Notes: generated by a model not told the origin, from the letters alone. Counted from the stretch's first letter, positions 8,916 to 16,773 are shown. The stretch is DNA of 27,565 nucleotides from an uncultured Collinsella sp. (GCA_958436995.1 CAUBMI010000025.1:1-27565), one strand, 5' to 3'. A program made the numbers and translations.

Positions 8916-8942
8916 AATAAAGAGGGCCGCAAGCGACCCTCT
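8916..8942 (-). terminator. Terminator behind the amidohydrolase gene
   Basis: On the minus strand AGAGGGTC (8942-8935) pairs with GGCCCTCT (8928-8921), one G-U wobble, followed by TTATT. It lies between the amidohydrolase stop at 9001 and the kinase start, so it separates the two transcription units. Confidence 0.7.
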
Positions 8943-9000
8943 CCATTGCATTATGCAATCAAAAACTGTGTTTTACATCCAGCCATCGACAAACGGTATC

Positions 9001-10278
9001 TTAGGCGCTGTATTTGTTGGCCTCGCCAAAGGTACCAGCCTCGACGATCCAGCCGTCCTTCATGATGACGTCCATGTTGTCGGTGTTGAGCACGTGGATG
9101 TCGGCGGCGACGTCACCGTTGACGACCAGCAGGTCGGCGCACTTGCCGGCCTCGATGGAACCGGTCTCGTCCTCGATGTGGCACATCTTGGCACCGTTGA
9201 GGGTGGCGCAGGTGATGGTCTCGACCGGAGTGAAGCCGATCTTGTCGACGAACTCGTACATCTCCTCGATGGAGCAGGTGCCGTACGGGGTGACGAAGGA
9301 GAAGGAGTCGGAGCCGATCGTCATGACGACGCCGCGCTTCTTGGCCTCGCGCAGGCAGTCGTAGTTGCGCTGCAGCTCCTTCTCGACCAGGGTGCCCTCG
9401 TACTTGTCGTGCAGCTCGGGGACGTAGACGGGCGGATAGGTGGCGTACCAGGTGGGCAGGAAGGCGATCGTCGGGGTGAAGAAGGTGCCCTGCTCGGCCA
9501 TGAGGTCCATGGTGCGCTCATCGATATCGAAGCCGTGAATCAGCTGCTCGCAGCCAAAGCGAACGGAGTCGTAGGCGGCGGCGTGGTTGTTGTAGCAGTG
9601 ACTCCACACGGGGATGCCGACCATCTTTGCCTCTTCGACCACGGCCTGGATCTCCTCGGAGCAATAGTGCTGGTCGCGACCGGAATCCCAACGCCAGATG
9701 CCGCCACCGGTAGCCCAGATCTTGATGGCATCGGGGTTCTCGCGCAGGCGACGACGGACGGCCTTGCGCAGATCCCAAGGACCATCGACCTGGTCGCCCC
9801 AGGGATGGGATTCCTTGTTGAGCTCCTGGGTGCAGTGGTGGGAGTCACCGTGGCCGGCAACGCGGCAGAAGCCAAGACCAGTGGCCAGAACGCGCGGGCC
9901 CTTGAAGACGCCCTTGTCGATGCAGTCGCGAATCTGGATACCAAAGCGGCCGATCTCGCAGACGGTGGTGAGGCCGTGGGTGAGGCAGTCGTAGGCCTGC
10001 TTGACGGCGACGGCCTGCTTCTCGAGGAGCGGCTGCATGACCCAGTCGGTGTCATCGTCGGTCAGGTTGCCCGAGAAGTGCAGGTGGGTGTCGATCAGGC
10101 CGGGAAGGACGGTCTTGCCGGCGGCGTCGATAACCTCAACGCCCTCGGGAAGGTCCTGCATAGCACCGGCATACTCGATCTTGCCGTTGTCGTCGACGAG
10201 AACGAGGGAGTTCTCGACCGGCTCGGCACCGGTACCGTCGATGAGCTTGCCGCCAACGATTGCGTACTTAGTGGACAT
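9001..10278 (-). CDS. Metal-dependent amidohydrolase, prolidase/dipeptidase-like subgroup
   Basis: This 425-residue amidohydrolase-superfamily enzyme has the metal ligands visible: HxH at 65/67 (LIDTHLHFS), a likely carboxylated Lys186 in IKIWATGGG, His227 (VWSHCYNN), His248 (QLIHGFD) and Asp324 (TIGSDS). The IK-x-x-TGG signature and overall plan match the group holding imidazolonepropionase-like proteins and Xaa-Arg/Lys or Xaa-Pro dipeptide carboxypeptidases. No signal peptide is seen. AAGGAGGAACC precedes the ATG. It lies 131 bases downstream of an APC permease in the same direction with no U-tract terminator between, suggesting uptake and hydrolysis of an amino-acid or peptide derivative. 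The exact substrate is unresolved; imidazolonepropionase itself is unlikely since no hut genes are near. Confidence 0.85.
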   Translation of the reverse strand: MSTKYAIVGGKLIDGTGAEPVENSLVLVDDNGKIEYAGAMQDLPEGVEVIDAAGKTVLPGLIDTHLHFSGNLTDDDTDWVMQPLLEKQAVAVKQAYDCLTHGLTTVCEIGRFGIQIRDCIDKGVFKGPRVLATGLGFCRVAGHGDSHHCTQELNKESHPWGDQVDGPWDLRKAVRRRLRENPDAIKIWATGGGIWRWDSGRDQHYCSEEIQAVVEEAKMVGIPVWSHCYNNHAAAYDSVRFGCEQLIHGFDIDERTMDLMAEQGTFFTPTIAFLPTWYATYPPVYVPELHDKYEGTLVEKELQRNYDCLREAKKRGVVMTIGSDSFSFVTPYGTCSIEEMYEFVDKIGFTPVETITCATLNGAKMCHIEDETGSIEAGKCADLLVVNGDVAADIHVLNTDNMDVIMKDGWIVEAGTFGEANKYSA

Positions 10279-10361
10279 GGTTCCTCCTTATGGATCCATA
10301 TAGTGGGCGAGGCCATGTTGGGTTATGGCCTCACAAAGCTACCCAAGTGGTGCCGGGTTCG

Positions 10362-10388
10362 GTGCGCGGAAGAGAGGGGTCCGCGCAC
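10362..10388 (-). other. Intercistronic hairpin between permease and amidohydrolase genes
   Basis: gtgcgcgga (10362-10370) and tccgcgcac (10380-10388) form a perfect 9-bp stem with a 9-base loop in the 131-base gap. No U-run follows on the minus strand, so it is more likely an mRNA processing or stability element, or a weak terminator, than a strong intrinsic terminator. Confidence 0.5.
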
Positions 10389-10409
10389 CCGATCCGCCCG
10401 GGCTAGGCG

Positions 10410-11861
10410 TTATTTTTTGCGGGAATTGGTGAAGGCCATGAGGGCCAGGCCAACGGCCAGCCAGCCGATCACGATGCTCCACTCCACCATGTTGAGGGAG
10501 GCGGGAGAGAACGGGACCACAAGCAGGCCAATGATGACGGCGCAGGCAGCGACAGCGAGGCTGATGCCAAACTTGCCGCCGGGCACCTCGTAGGGACGAG
10601 GCAGGTCGGGCTCAGTGAAGCGCATGCGCAGGCAAGCGAGGGCGACCATGCCGCAGGAGAAGATGAAGGCGAGAGCCGACACGTTGGTCAGAGGGATGAG
10701 CATGTTCTTGCCCAGGAACGGACCGATGACGGTGATGACGCCCAGAACGGCGCAGGCGAGCTTGGGAGCGCCGGACTTGGGATCGACCTCGGCGAACTTC
10801 TCGGGCAGCTGGCCCTTGCGGCCCATGGCGAGCATGATGCGGCTCGTGGCGCCGTAGAAGGAGTTCATCGGGCCCATGGGTCCAAGCGTGGCGATGACGA
10901 GCATGGCCAGGTACAGAAGCATGTTGATGCCCTTGAGGCAGGCAAGCGCGGGAACCGGGCTCTTAACAAACTCATGCCAGTCGAGGATGGTGCCGAACGA
11001 GTAGATGCAGACCATGTAGAAGCCGCCTGCGGCCAGCAGGGCTAGGGAGATGATCTTGCCGAACTTGTTCCAGTTGAGGCCCTCGGCCGCTTCCTCAGCC
11101 TGCTGAGGAATGGTGTCGAAGCCGGCGTAGAAGAACGGGGTCAGAACCAGGACCGACACGATGCCGGCGAACAGGCTGGTGCCCTCGGTAGCGGGCTTGC
11201 CGCCGCCAGCGCCGGTGACCTGGGAGAACACGGGCATGGCGTGTTCCGGCGAACCGGTGAACAGCGAGACGCCCATGGCGAGCAGCATGCCGCAAAGCAG
11301 AGCCTTGGTCAGGAAGGCCTGGAGCTTGGCGGCCGAGCTGGCACCGCGGAAGTTGAGGAAGATGACGTAGACTGCAAAGCCGAGCGCGATCAGCGTCGGG
11401 AACAAGTAAACGTCGGCGCCCAAGATGGTGTAGAGCTTGACGGCGCGCAGCCACTCAAGACCGGGCAGGCTGCCGAACATCTCGGACACGAGGGTCGAAA
11501 TGGCGATGGCCTCCCACGGGCACAGGATGCCGTTGCCCAGGGCCAGGAGCCAACCGGTGATGTAGCTCAGCGTACGGCCAAAGCTACGGTCGACATACTC
11601 GACGATGCCGCCCGAGATGGGGATAGCAGCCGTGAGCTCACCGAAAACAGCTCCGACGGGCACGAGGAAGATTGCACCCAAGAGGAATGCGATCATAGCG
11701 GGAACGGGACCGCCGCCCACGACCATCCAGTCGCCGACCTGCAGGACCCAACCGGTACCGATGATGGCACCGAAACCGATGGTGAAGAAGTTCCAGAGCG
11801 AAAGCGTTTTCTTCATGCCGCCGTTACCTTCGACTGCAACTTCTGCGTTCTTGTCCGCCAT
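10410..11861 (-). CDS. APC-family amino-acid permease
   Basis: This 483-residue polytopic protein has about twelve hydrophobic segments. The first membrane helix carries the APC substrate-backbone motif (FFTIGFGAIIGTGWVL, residues 25-40), and PISGGIVEYVDRSFG (about 81-95) is the typical second family landmark. FFYAGFDTIPQQAEE (about 245-259) corresponds to the conserved helix-6 region. It imports or exchanges an amino acid or amine; the particular one is not visible. The start ATG has a strong AAAGGAGGGG upstream. The leader contains two hairpins. The amidohydrolase gene follows in the same direction, so the pair probably acts together. Confidence 0.88.
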   Translation of the reverse strand: MADKNAEVAVEGNGGMKKTLSLWNFFTIGFGAIIGTGWVLQVGDWMVVGGGPVPAMIAFLLGAIFLVPVGAVFGELTAAIPISGGIVEYVDRSFGRTLSYITGWLLALGNGILCPWEAIAISTLVSEMFGSLPGLEWLRAVKLYTILGADVYLFPTLIALGFAVYVIFLNFRGASSAAKLQAFLTKALLCGMLLAMGVSLFTGSPEHAMPVFSQVTGAGGGKPATEGTSLFAGIVSVLVLTPFFYAGFDTIPQQAEEAAEGLNWNKFGKIISLALLAAGGFYMVCIYSFGTILDWHEFVKSPVPALACLKGINMLLYLAMLVIATLGPMGPMNSFYGATSRIMLAMGRKGQLPEKFAEVDPKSGAPKLACAVLGVITVIGPFLGKNMLIPLTNVSALAFIFSCGMVALACLRMRFTEPDLPRPYEVPGGKFGISLAVAACAVIIGLLVVPFSPASLNMVEWSIVIGWLAVGLALMAFTNSRKK

Positions 11862-11882
11862 TGTTCCCCTCCTTTCCTTATT

Positions 11883-11927
11883 GACGCCTCTTTGGCGTCA
11901 CCCCTTGCGCGGTCTGTTTTGCCGCGC
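11883..11927 (-). promoter_or_regulatory. Two leader hairpins upstream of the APC permease
   Basis: Two compact hairpins lie within 66 bases of the permease start: gcgcgg/ccgcgc (11907-11912 with 11922-11927) and gacgcc/ggcgtc (11883-11888 with 11894-11899). In the minus-strand transcript they would sit in the 5' leader, just before the Shine-Dalgarno. They could tune translation or transcript end protection. No recognised riboswitch class or leader peptide was seen. On the plus strand the first hairpin is followed by cttttattt and could act as a terminator in that direction. Confidence 0.4.
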
Positions 11928-12217
11928 GCTTTTATTTCGTGGCTTTAAGATACGGCCTTGGCACAGCAGCGCCGCTTGTGGCTCGACCGAAGGCAGAACT
12001 GCAAAACGAGCGGCGCCGTTTTTGGGACGAACGGCGGAAGACGTCATTCGTCTTGGACGCTTTCATCTTGTCTGCTTTTGAATACCTGTTGCCGTGACGC
12101 TTGGCGCGCGGCGCGGCAACGTTCATACCATTTGTCAGGCTTTTGGCGCACATACCCATGTGTCGCGCCTCTTTTTATGTAGGATAGACAAGTTACACAT
12201 GAGGCAAGGTGATTCGA
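11928..12217. other. Divergent intergenic region, permease / C39 peptidase
   Basis: Gene-free stretch between two divergent genes that must carry both promoters; no convincing -35/-10 pair could be fixed. At 12145-12175 (plus strand) a hairpin (ggcg-cacat, accc loop, atgtg-bulge-cgcc) is followed by TCTTTTTATG and looks like an intrinsic terminator. No gene upstream of it on the plus strand explains it, so it may end a short untranslated RNA or serve as a 5' leader attenuator for the peptidase gene. Low confidence. Confidence 0.35.
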
Positions 12218-13219
12218 ATGGCATACGGATACAATGACGACGACCAACGGCCACAAAGCGTGCGCCTTGCCGGCCGCACCACGCCAACGCCCAGAAGCAC
12301 CTCCGACAACGACAACCCGCAGCGCCCCCAAGAGCAGCTCGGGACTTCTTCGCGGAAACAAAGCCGTACCGTGCAGCGGTCAGGCCGCGTGAGTACGAGC
12401 ACACGCCAACGCCAGACCGACACATCGCAGCCACGCCGCTACGATAGCCGTAAGACCGACTACTACGTTAAGCGTTCCTTTTCGCGACCTCAACGCGATC
12501 GCGGCAATTCCGCCCCTCACCCCGCGTCGCATACCACAAGCCACGTGCTTCCGGCCCGCCGCCTACGCCTTGCGCTTTGTTCCATTGCCGCCTGCCTCGT
12601 CTTTGTGTTTTTGGGATCCTGTATCTCCCACGGATCAGCCGGTCTCGAGCCCACTGCCGAGGACAAGCTGCTTAAAGCTCCCGTCGCACCCGGTTACTCC
12701 TTTGCGTTCTCGACCCCACGCTCGCAGTGGCAGGCCGGCACCATGCCCCACATCTACCAAATTGACCCCGCATGGTCGGAGCTGCCCTATGCCGGTGGCA
12801 CTATTCGCGAAAACGCTTGCGGTCCCACTTGCCTCACCATGGTCTATATCTTTAAGACCGGCCATACCGATAAGACGCCGGTCGATATATGCGCACTGGC
12901 CGAAGCCGGCAACTACGCCCCCACTGGTGCCACCGAGTGGTCGTTTATGACAGGCGGTGCGTGGCAGCTGGGGCTCAACGGAACACAGCTCTATAACAAT
13001 CGCGAATCGATTACCCAAGCACTTCGCTCGGGTGCGCCCGTCATCGCCGCAGTGCGCCCCGGCACGTTTACCAACGTAGGCCACTATATCGTGCTCTACG
13101 GCATCGACGATGCCAACCAGATTGGCGTCTACGACCCCAACTCGGCCAGCCGCAGCGCCCGCCGCTGGGGCGTGGTGGAGGTCCTCAACGAAATCGAAGC
13201 CATGTGGGCCTACTACTAG
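12218..13219 (+). CDS. Membrane-anchored C39-like cysteine peptidase
   Basis: This 333-residue protein has three parts: a highly polar, Arg/Gln/Ser/Thr-rich and probably disordered N-terminus (1-110), one hydrophobic segment (about 117-137, after RRLRLALC), and a C-terminal C39-like papain-fold domain (about 178-330). Catalytic candidates are Cys201 in ENACGPTC, His289 in NVGHYIVLYG and Asp306/Asn308 in VYDPNS. The topology suggests an N-terminal cytosolic tail and an extracellular catalytic domain. The ATG at 12218 is chosen because AAGGTG lies six bases upstream; an in-frame GTG at 12209 lies inside that site. No ABC transporter or bacteriocin gene adjoins it, so it is not an obvious leader-peptide-processing C39 domain. 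The stop codon lies inside a REP-like palindrome. Confidence 0.82.
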   Translation: MAYGYNDDDQRPQSVRLAGRTTPTPRSTSDNDNPQRPQEQLGTSSRKQSRTVQRSGRVSTSTRQRQTDTSQPRRYDSRKTDYYVKRSFSRPQRDRGNSAPHPASHTTSHVLPARRLRLALCSIAACLVFVFLGSCISHGSAGLEPTAEDKLLKAPVAPGYSFAFSTPRSQWQAGTMPHIYQIDPAWSELPYAGGTIRENACGPTCLTMVYIFKTGHTDKTPVDICALAEAGNYAPTGATEWSFMTGGAWQLGLNGTQLYNNRESITQALRSGAPVIAAVRPGTFTNVGHYIVLYGIDDANQIGVYDPNSASRSARRWGVVEVLNEIEAMWAYY

Positions 13220-13300
13220 TCATTGGGGACAGACTTAAATGAGTGGTCATTGGGGACGCTCTTGTTTGACTAGTCATTTAAGAACGTCCCCAATGACTAG
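13216..13300. repeat. REP-like palindromic element (gtcattggggac family)
   Basis: A perfect 15-bp inverted repeat (ctagtcattggggac at 13216-13230, complement at 13286-13300) continues inward with cttaaatga/tcatttaag. A further direct copy of gtcattggggac sits between the arms at 13246-13257. It overlaps the stop codon of the peptidase gene and ends a few bases before the exact repeat that carries arcC. The architecture is that of REP/BIME elements moved by Y1-type (RAYT) transposases; no such gene is in the window. Confidence 0.7.
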
Positions 13301-13304
13301 GTGA

Positions 13305-14355
13305 ACAGCAAAAGCCCCGCAGCCGGAGCGGACTGCGGGGCCCATGAAGAGAGGCTAGTTTGTGGGCGCTTTGCCTGGCGCCCACAAGAGATGCAACAGA
13401 GTAGAGACTACTCGTGGATGCGGGTACCGGAGAGGCCGGCCATGGTCTCGGCGGCCTTGTCCAGGGCGCCGATGATGCAGGTGCGGCCCTTGCGGGAACG
13501 GGCGAACTTGATGGCGGCGCGGACCTTGGGCTCCATGGAACCCTTGCCGAACTGGCCCTCGTCGGCCAGGCGCTCGGCCTCGTCGGCGGTGAGGTCCTCG
13601 AGCTCCTCCTGGTTGGGCTTGCCGAAGTTGATGGCGACGTGCTCGACGGCGGTCAGCAGGAACAGAACGTCGGCGTCGCAGTCCTCGGCCAGCAGCTCGC
13701 CGCCCAGGTCCTTGTCGATGACGGCGGGAACGCCCTTGTAGCAGCCCTTGTTCTCGTAGTCGCGGACGACGGGGATGCCGCCGCCACCGCAGGCGATGAC
13801 GATGAACTCGTTGTCGAGCAGGTTGAGGATGGAGTCGGCCTCGACGATCTTCTTGGGATCGGGGGAGGCGACGACGCGACGCCAGCCGCGGCCGGAATCC
13901 TCGACGAAGACCTTGGAGGGATCCTCGGCCATGAACTCCTTGGCCTGCTCCTCGGTGTAGAAGGGGCCGATCGGCTTGGTCGGGTTCTTGAACGCGGGAT
14001 CGTCCGGGTCGCACTCGATCTGGGTGACGACGGTGGCGGCGTGCCAACGCTTATAGCGCTTGTGCATCTCGCGGCCGATGCCCTGCTGCAGGTGGTAGCC
14101 GATGTAGCCCTGGGACATGGCGCCGCACTCGGGCAGCGGCATCTCGGGGGTGCCGATGGCGTCGTGGGCGGCAGCGAAGGCGTTCTGGATCATGCCGACC
14201 TGCGGGCCGTTGCCGTGGGTGATGATGATCTCGTTGCCCTGCTCGATGAGGCCGAGGAGGGCGTGGGCGGTGTTGCTCACGGCTTGGATCTGCTCGACGG
14301 GGTTGTTGCCGAGGGCGTTGCCGCCGAGGGCGACGACAATACGATCGGGCTTGCC
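13305..14355. repeat. Long direct repeat, copy A (arcC body plus terminator)
   Basis: This segment reappears at 20415-21465 with a constant offset of 7,110 bases. All reading frames compared across it give the same translations and I saw no mismatch by eye. Identity starts at acagcaaaag just outside the terminator and stops in codon 6 of arcC, where the start-proximal codons diverge. Nothing outside is shared. Confidence 0.9.
13314..13341 (-). terminator. Terminator of arcC (copy A)
   Basis: On the minus strand a perfect 9-bp stem (gccccgcag/ctgcggggc, arms 13333-13341 and 13314-13322) with a 10-base loop is followed by TTTTGCT. A second hairpin with a perfect 10-bp stem (13360-13369 with 13378-13387) lies between it and the arcC stop, so the mRNA 3' end carries two tandem stems. 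Confidence 0.85.
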
Positions 14356-14370
14356 GTACGGTTTACTCAT
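13408..14370 (-). CDS. arcC: Carbamate kinase, copy A
   Basis: Carbamate kinase transfers phosphate from carbamoyl phosphate to ADP, giving ATP plus carbamate, the energy-yielding last step of the arginine deiminase pathway. The 320-residue length is typical of the family. The N-terminal phosphate-binding loop VVALGGNALG and the HGNGPQVG motif near residue 55 are present, as is the CGGGGIPVV segment near residue 215. It is last in the operon transporter-arcA-arcB-arcC, starting 23 bases after arcB, with only a weak GGAAG Shine-Dalgarno about a dozen bases upstream. From codon 6 to past the terminator it is identical to the gene at 20518-21480. The first five codons differ (MSKPY, with different codons), so the two starts have separate histories. 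Confidence 0.96.
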   Translation of the reverse strand: MSKPYGKPDRIVVALGGNALGNNPVEQIQAVSNTAHALLGLIEQGNEIIITHGNGPQVGMIQNAFAAAHDAIGTPEMPLPECGAMSQGYIGYHLQQGIGREMHKRYKRWHAATVVTQIECDPDDPAFKNPTKPIGPFYTEEQAKEFMAEDPSKVFVEDSGRGWRRVVASPDPKKIVEADSILNLLDNEFIVIACGGGGIPVVRDYENKGCYKGVPAVIDKDLGGELLAEDCDADVLFLLTAVEHVAINFGKPNQEELEDLTADEAERLADEGQFGKGSMEPKVRAAIKFARSRKGRTCIIGALDKAAETMAGLSGTRIHE

Positions 14371-14393
14371 AGTGTTCGTTCACTTCCCAGCTA

Positions 14394-15401
14394 CTAGCGA
14401 AGCGTCGCGTACATCATGGCCTTAATGGTATGCATGCGGTTCTCGGCCTCCTGGAACACACGAGACTGCGCGCTCTCAAAGACCTCGTCGGAAACCTCCA
14501 TCTCGGTCACGCCGAACTTCTCGGCAATCTCGGCGCCGATGGTGGTCTGCGTATCGTGGAAGCTCGGCAGGCAGTGCATAAAGATGGCGCCGGGGTTTGC
14601 CTTGGCCATGACCTCGGGCGTTACTCGATAGGGAGAGAGAAGATCGATTCGGCTCTTCCACAGCTCCTCAGCCTGGCCCATACCGACCCAAACGTCCGTA
14701 TAGATCACGTCTGCATCCTTGACGCCCTCGTCGATATCCTCAGTGAGCTGGATCGTGCAGCCATTCTGAGCGGCGATCTCCTGGCAGCGCTCAAGAAGCT
14801 CGGGATCGAAGTGCGTGGCGCCCTCGACATCGCCCTTGGGTCCGCAGGAGCAGAAGTTAATGCCGAGCTTGGCGCAGATAACCATCAGGGAGTCGCTGAC
14901 GTTGCCCTGCTCCTTGCCCATATAGGTGAGCTTCATGCCGCGCGTGTCCCCAAACTCCTCACGCATGGTAAGAATGTCGGCAAGGGCCTGGGTGGGATGG
15001 TACTCATTGGTCAGACCGTTCCAGACGGGAACGCCAGCCTTGGCGGCAAGCTCCTCGACGATCGACTGGTCGGAGCCGCGATACTCAATACCGTCATACA
15101 TGCGACCGAGCACGCGGGCGGTATCCTCGATGGACTCTTTCTTGCCCATCTGCGACGAGCCGGGGTCGAGGTAGGTCACGCCCATACCCAGGTCCATACC
15201 GCCGACCTCGAAGGCACAGCGCGTGCGCGTGGAGGTCTTCTCAAACAGCAGGACAATGTTCTTGCCCTCGAGAAAGCGGTGCGGATAACCGGCACGCTTC
15301 ATATCCTTGAAGTTCTTTGAGAGGTCGAGCATGTACTCGATTTCCTCGGACGTAAAGTCAAGCAGGGTAAGAACGCTTCGACCAGAAAGATTAAGAGCCA
15401 T
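14394..15401 (-). CDS. arcB: Ornithine carbamoyltransferase (catabolic role inferred)
   Basis: The enzyme phosphorolyses citrulline to ornithine and carbamoyl phosphate in the arginine deiminase pathway. It has 335 residues. Carbamoyl-phosphate motif STRTR is at 57-61, HPTQ at 135-138 and the catalytic HCLP at 276-279 (HCLPSFHD). The ornithine-binding loop, normally D-x-W-x-SMG, reads DVWVGMG here (residues 236-242): Ser is Gly. Chosen start ATG 15401 follows GAAAGGA eight bases upstream; the open frame to 15461 adds an unlike N-terminus and is rejected. A strong hairpin lies in the 86-base gap after arcA. Context supports the catabolic role; putrescine carbamoyltransferase is an alternative worth excluding. 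Confidence 0.92.
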   Translation of the reverse strand: MALNLSGRSVLTLLDFTSEEIEYMLDLSKNFKDMKRAGYPHRFLEGKNIVLLFEKTSTRTRCAFEVGGMDLGMGVTYLDPGSSQMGKKESIEDTARVLGRMYDGIEYRGSDQSIVEELAAKAGVPVWNGLTNEYHPTQALADILTMREEFGDTRGMKLTYMGKEQGNVSDSLMVICAKLGINFCSCGPKGDVEGATHFDPELLERCQEIAAQNGCTIQLTEDIDEGVKDADVIYTDVWVGMGQAEELWKSRIDLLSPYRVTPEVMAKANPGAIFMHCLPSFHDTQTTIGAEIAEKFGVTEMEVSDEVFESAQSRVFQEAENRMHTIKAMMYATLR

Positions 15402-15442
15402 GATTTGAGTCCTTTCGGTTGTTGGAACACACAAGAAGGGAT

Positions 15443-15470
15443 GGGCGGCGCAGACGCACACGCGCCGCCC
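15443..15470 (-). other. Intercistronic hairpin arcA-arcB
   Basis: A perfect 9-bp GC stem (gggcggcgc at 15443-15451, gcgccgccc at 15462-15470, 10-base loop) lies 18 bases after the arcA stop. The downstream bases on the minus strand (ATCCCTTCTTGTG) are only moderately T-rich. It may be a partial terminator, or a processing or stability element that sets the arcA to arcB ratio. Confidence 0.55.
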
Positions 15471-15487
15471 AGATACGCTAACGCTGA

Positions 15488-16732
15488 CTAGATTTCCTCA
15501 CGCCAGAACGGCATGGTCATGCAGCGCGGGCCGCCGCGACCGCGAGAAAGCTCCTCGGAGGGGGCGACGAGCAGCTCGACGCCGGCCTTGTAAAGAGCAT
15601 CGTTGGTGACAACGTTGCGCTCATACACGCAGACCTTGCCCGGCGCGACCGCAAGAGTGTTGGAACCATCGTTCCACTGCTCACGAGAAGCCTCAATCGG
15701 ATCGCCACCACCACACTCAATCATGGTGATGTGGTCCATACCCGTCGCAAGCTCGAGGATATGCTGCAGGGTGCCCTCGAGTTCCTCGATACGCACCTCC
15801 CCCTCCGTATCGCCCTTGGTCAGGCGGTAGGCACGAAGCGTCTGGTAGATGCCGGGGTAAACCGTGAACTTATCACGATCGACCTGCGTGCAAACGGTGT
15901 CGAGATGCATGTAGGCATAGCCGTGCGGAATCTTGATGGCATAGATGTTCTCGATTTCGGCCTCATCAGAACCCCAGAACATATTCTTGGCGAGCTCATC
16001 GATGGCCGCAGTCTGGGTGCGCTCGGAAATACCGATGGCGAGCGTCTTGGCGTTGATGTTGAGGATATCGCCGCCCTCGATATGCCACTCGCTGTTGTGG
16101 TCATACCAAATGGGGCTACCGGCGTAATCGGGATGGTTGCGGAGCACCGTTTCGTAGAAGATTACCTCGCGATTGCGCTGATTCCAGTACATGCGGTTCA
16201 TGGTAGCGCCCTTGCCCACGACAGCCAGGGGGTCACGGGAGAAATACGAGGCGGGCATGGGGAAGAGGACCATATCGTCGCCCTTCAGCTCGTCGCCGTC
16301 CAGGCTGGCAAGAGAGCCGCCGACATGCGGGATCTCGAGGTCGCGTACATACAGTCCGCCCATAGCTGTGAGGACAAATTCCTTGTTGTCCTTGATGGAA
16401 TCGAGCTTCTCGACAACCGCCTGGCGAAGAGCGGCGTTCTTGATACCCGACTCGTTCATGAACTTTCCCATGAACTCCGCACGCGCACCCTCGACCTTAT
16501 CGAACGTCTCGGCAACCAGGTCTTCCATATAGACGACCTCGGCGCCAGCGCCGCGAAGAAGGTCGGTAAACTGATCGTGCTCTTTCTGGGCATAGTCCAA
16601 ATAGAACGCATCGTGAATCCAGACGCGGTCGAAATCCTCCGCCTTCATGTTTACAAGATCCATACCGGGGCGATGGACGCACACCTTCTTAAGGGCGCCA
16701 ATCTCGCTATGAACGTTCAGTCCTTTGTTCAT
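15488..16732 (-). CDS. arcA: Arginine deiminase (canonical copy)
   Basis: Hydrolyses arginine to citrulline and ammonia. The 414-residue protein carries the full catalytic set of the family: Asp167 in FSRDP, Glu219 in HIEGGD, His276 and Asp278 in HLDT, and nucleophile Cys404 in SRGRGGPRCMTMP. The arginines equivalent to Pseudomonas R185, R243 and R401, which hold the substrate carboxylate, are Arg186, Arg238 and Arg399. The start is ATG after AGAAGGA. It lies 41 bases downstream of the transporter gene and upstream of arcB, in the same operon. It serves as the internal reference for judging the divergent paralogue at 18488-19738. Confidence 0.96.
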   Translation of the reverse strand: MNKGLNVHSEIGALKKVCVHRPGMDLVNMKAEDFDRVWIHDAFYLDYAQKEHDQFTDLLRGAGAEVVYMEDLVAETFDKVEGARAEFMGKFMNESGIKNAALRQAVVEKLDSIKDNKEFVLTAMGGLYVRDLEIPHVGGSLASLDGDELKGDDMVLFPMPASYFSRDPLAVVGKGATMNRMYWNQRNREVIFYETVLRNHPDYAGSPIWYDHNSEWHIEGGDILNINAKTLAIGISERTQTAAIDELAKNMFWGSDEAEIENIYAIKIPHGYAYMHLDTVCTQVDRDKFTVYPGIYQTLRAYRLTKGDTEGEVRIEELEGTLQHILELATGMDHITMIECGGGDPIEASREQWNDGSNTLAVAPGKVCVYERNVVTNDALYKAGVELLVAPSEELSRGRGGPRCMTMPFWREEI

Positions 16733-16773
16733 CTCTATCCTTCTTTCTCACAACTTGTATGTGGGGTTTGCTT

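Noticed and set aside
9001..10278. Imidazolonepropionase (hutI)
   Set aside because: The fold matches, but the subgroup motif IK-x-x-TGG fits dipeptidase-like members better and no histidine-utilisation genes are nearby.
8854..10593. A 579-codon open frame antisense to the amidohydrolase gene
   Set aside because: Same type of shadow frame; repetitive Val/Gly/Asp-rich translation, while the minus-strand frame has all metal-binding motifs and a perfect Shine-Dalgarno.
13355..14047. Arg/Gly-rich 230-codon frame within arcC, repeated at 20465-21157
   Set aside because: Alternative frame of a real gene; its duplication merely reflects the direct repeat and helps show DNA identity.
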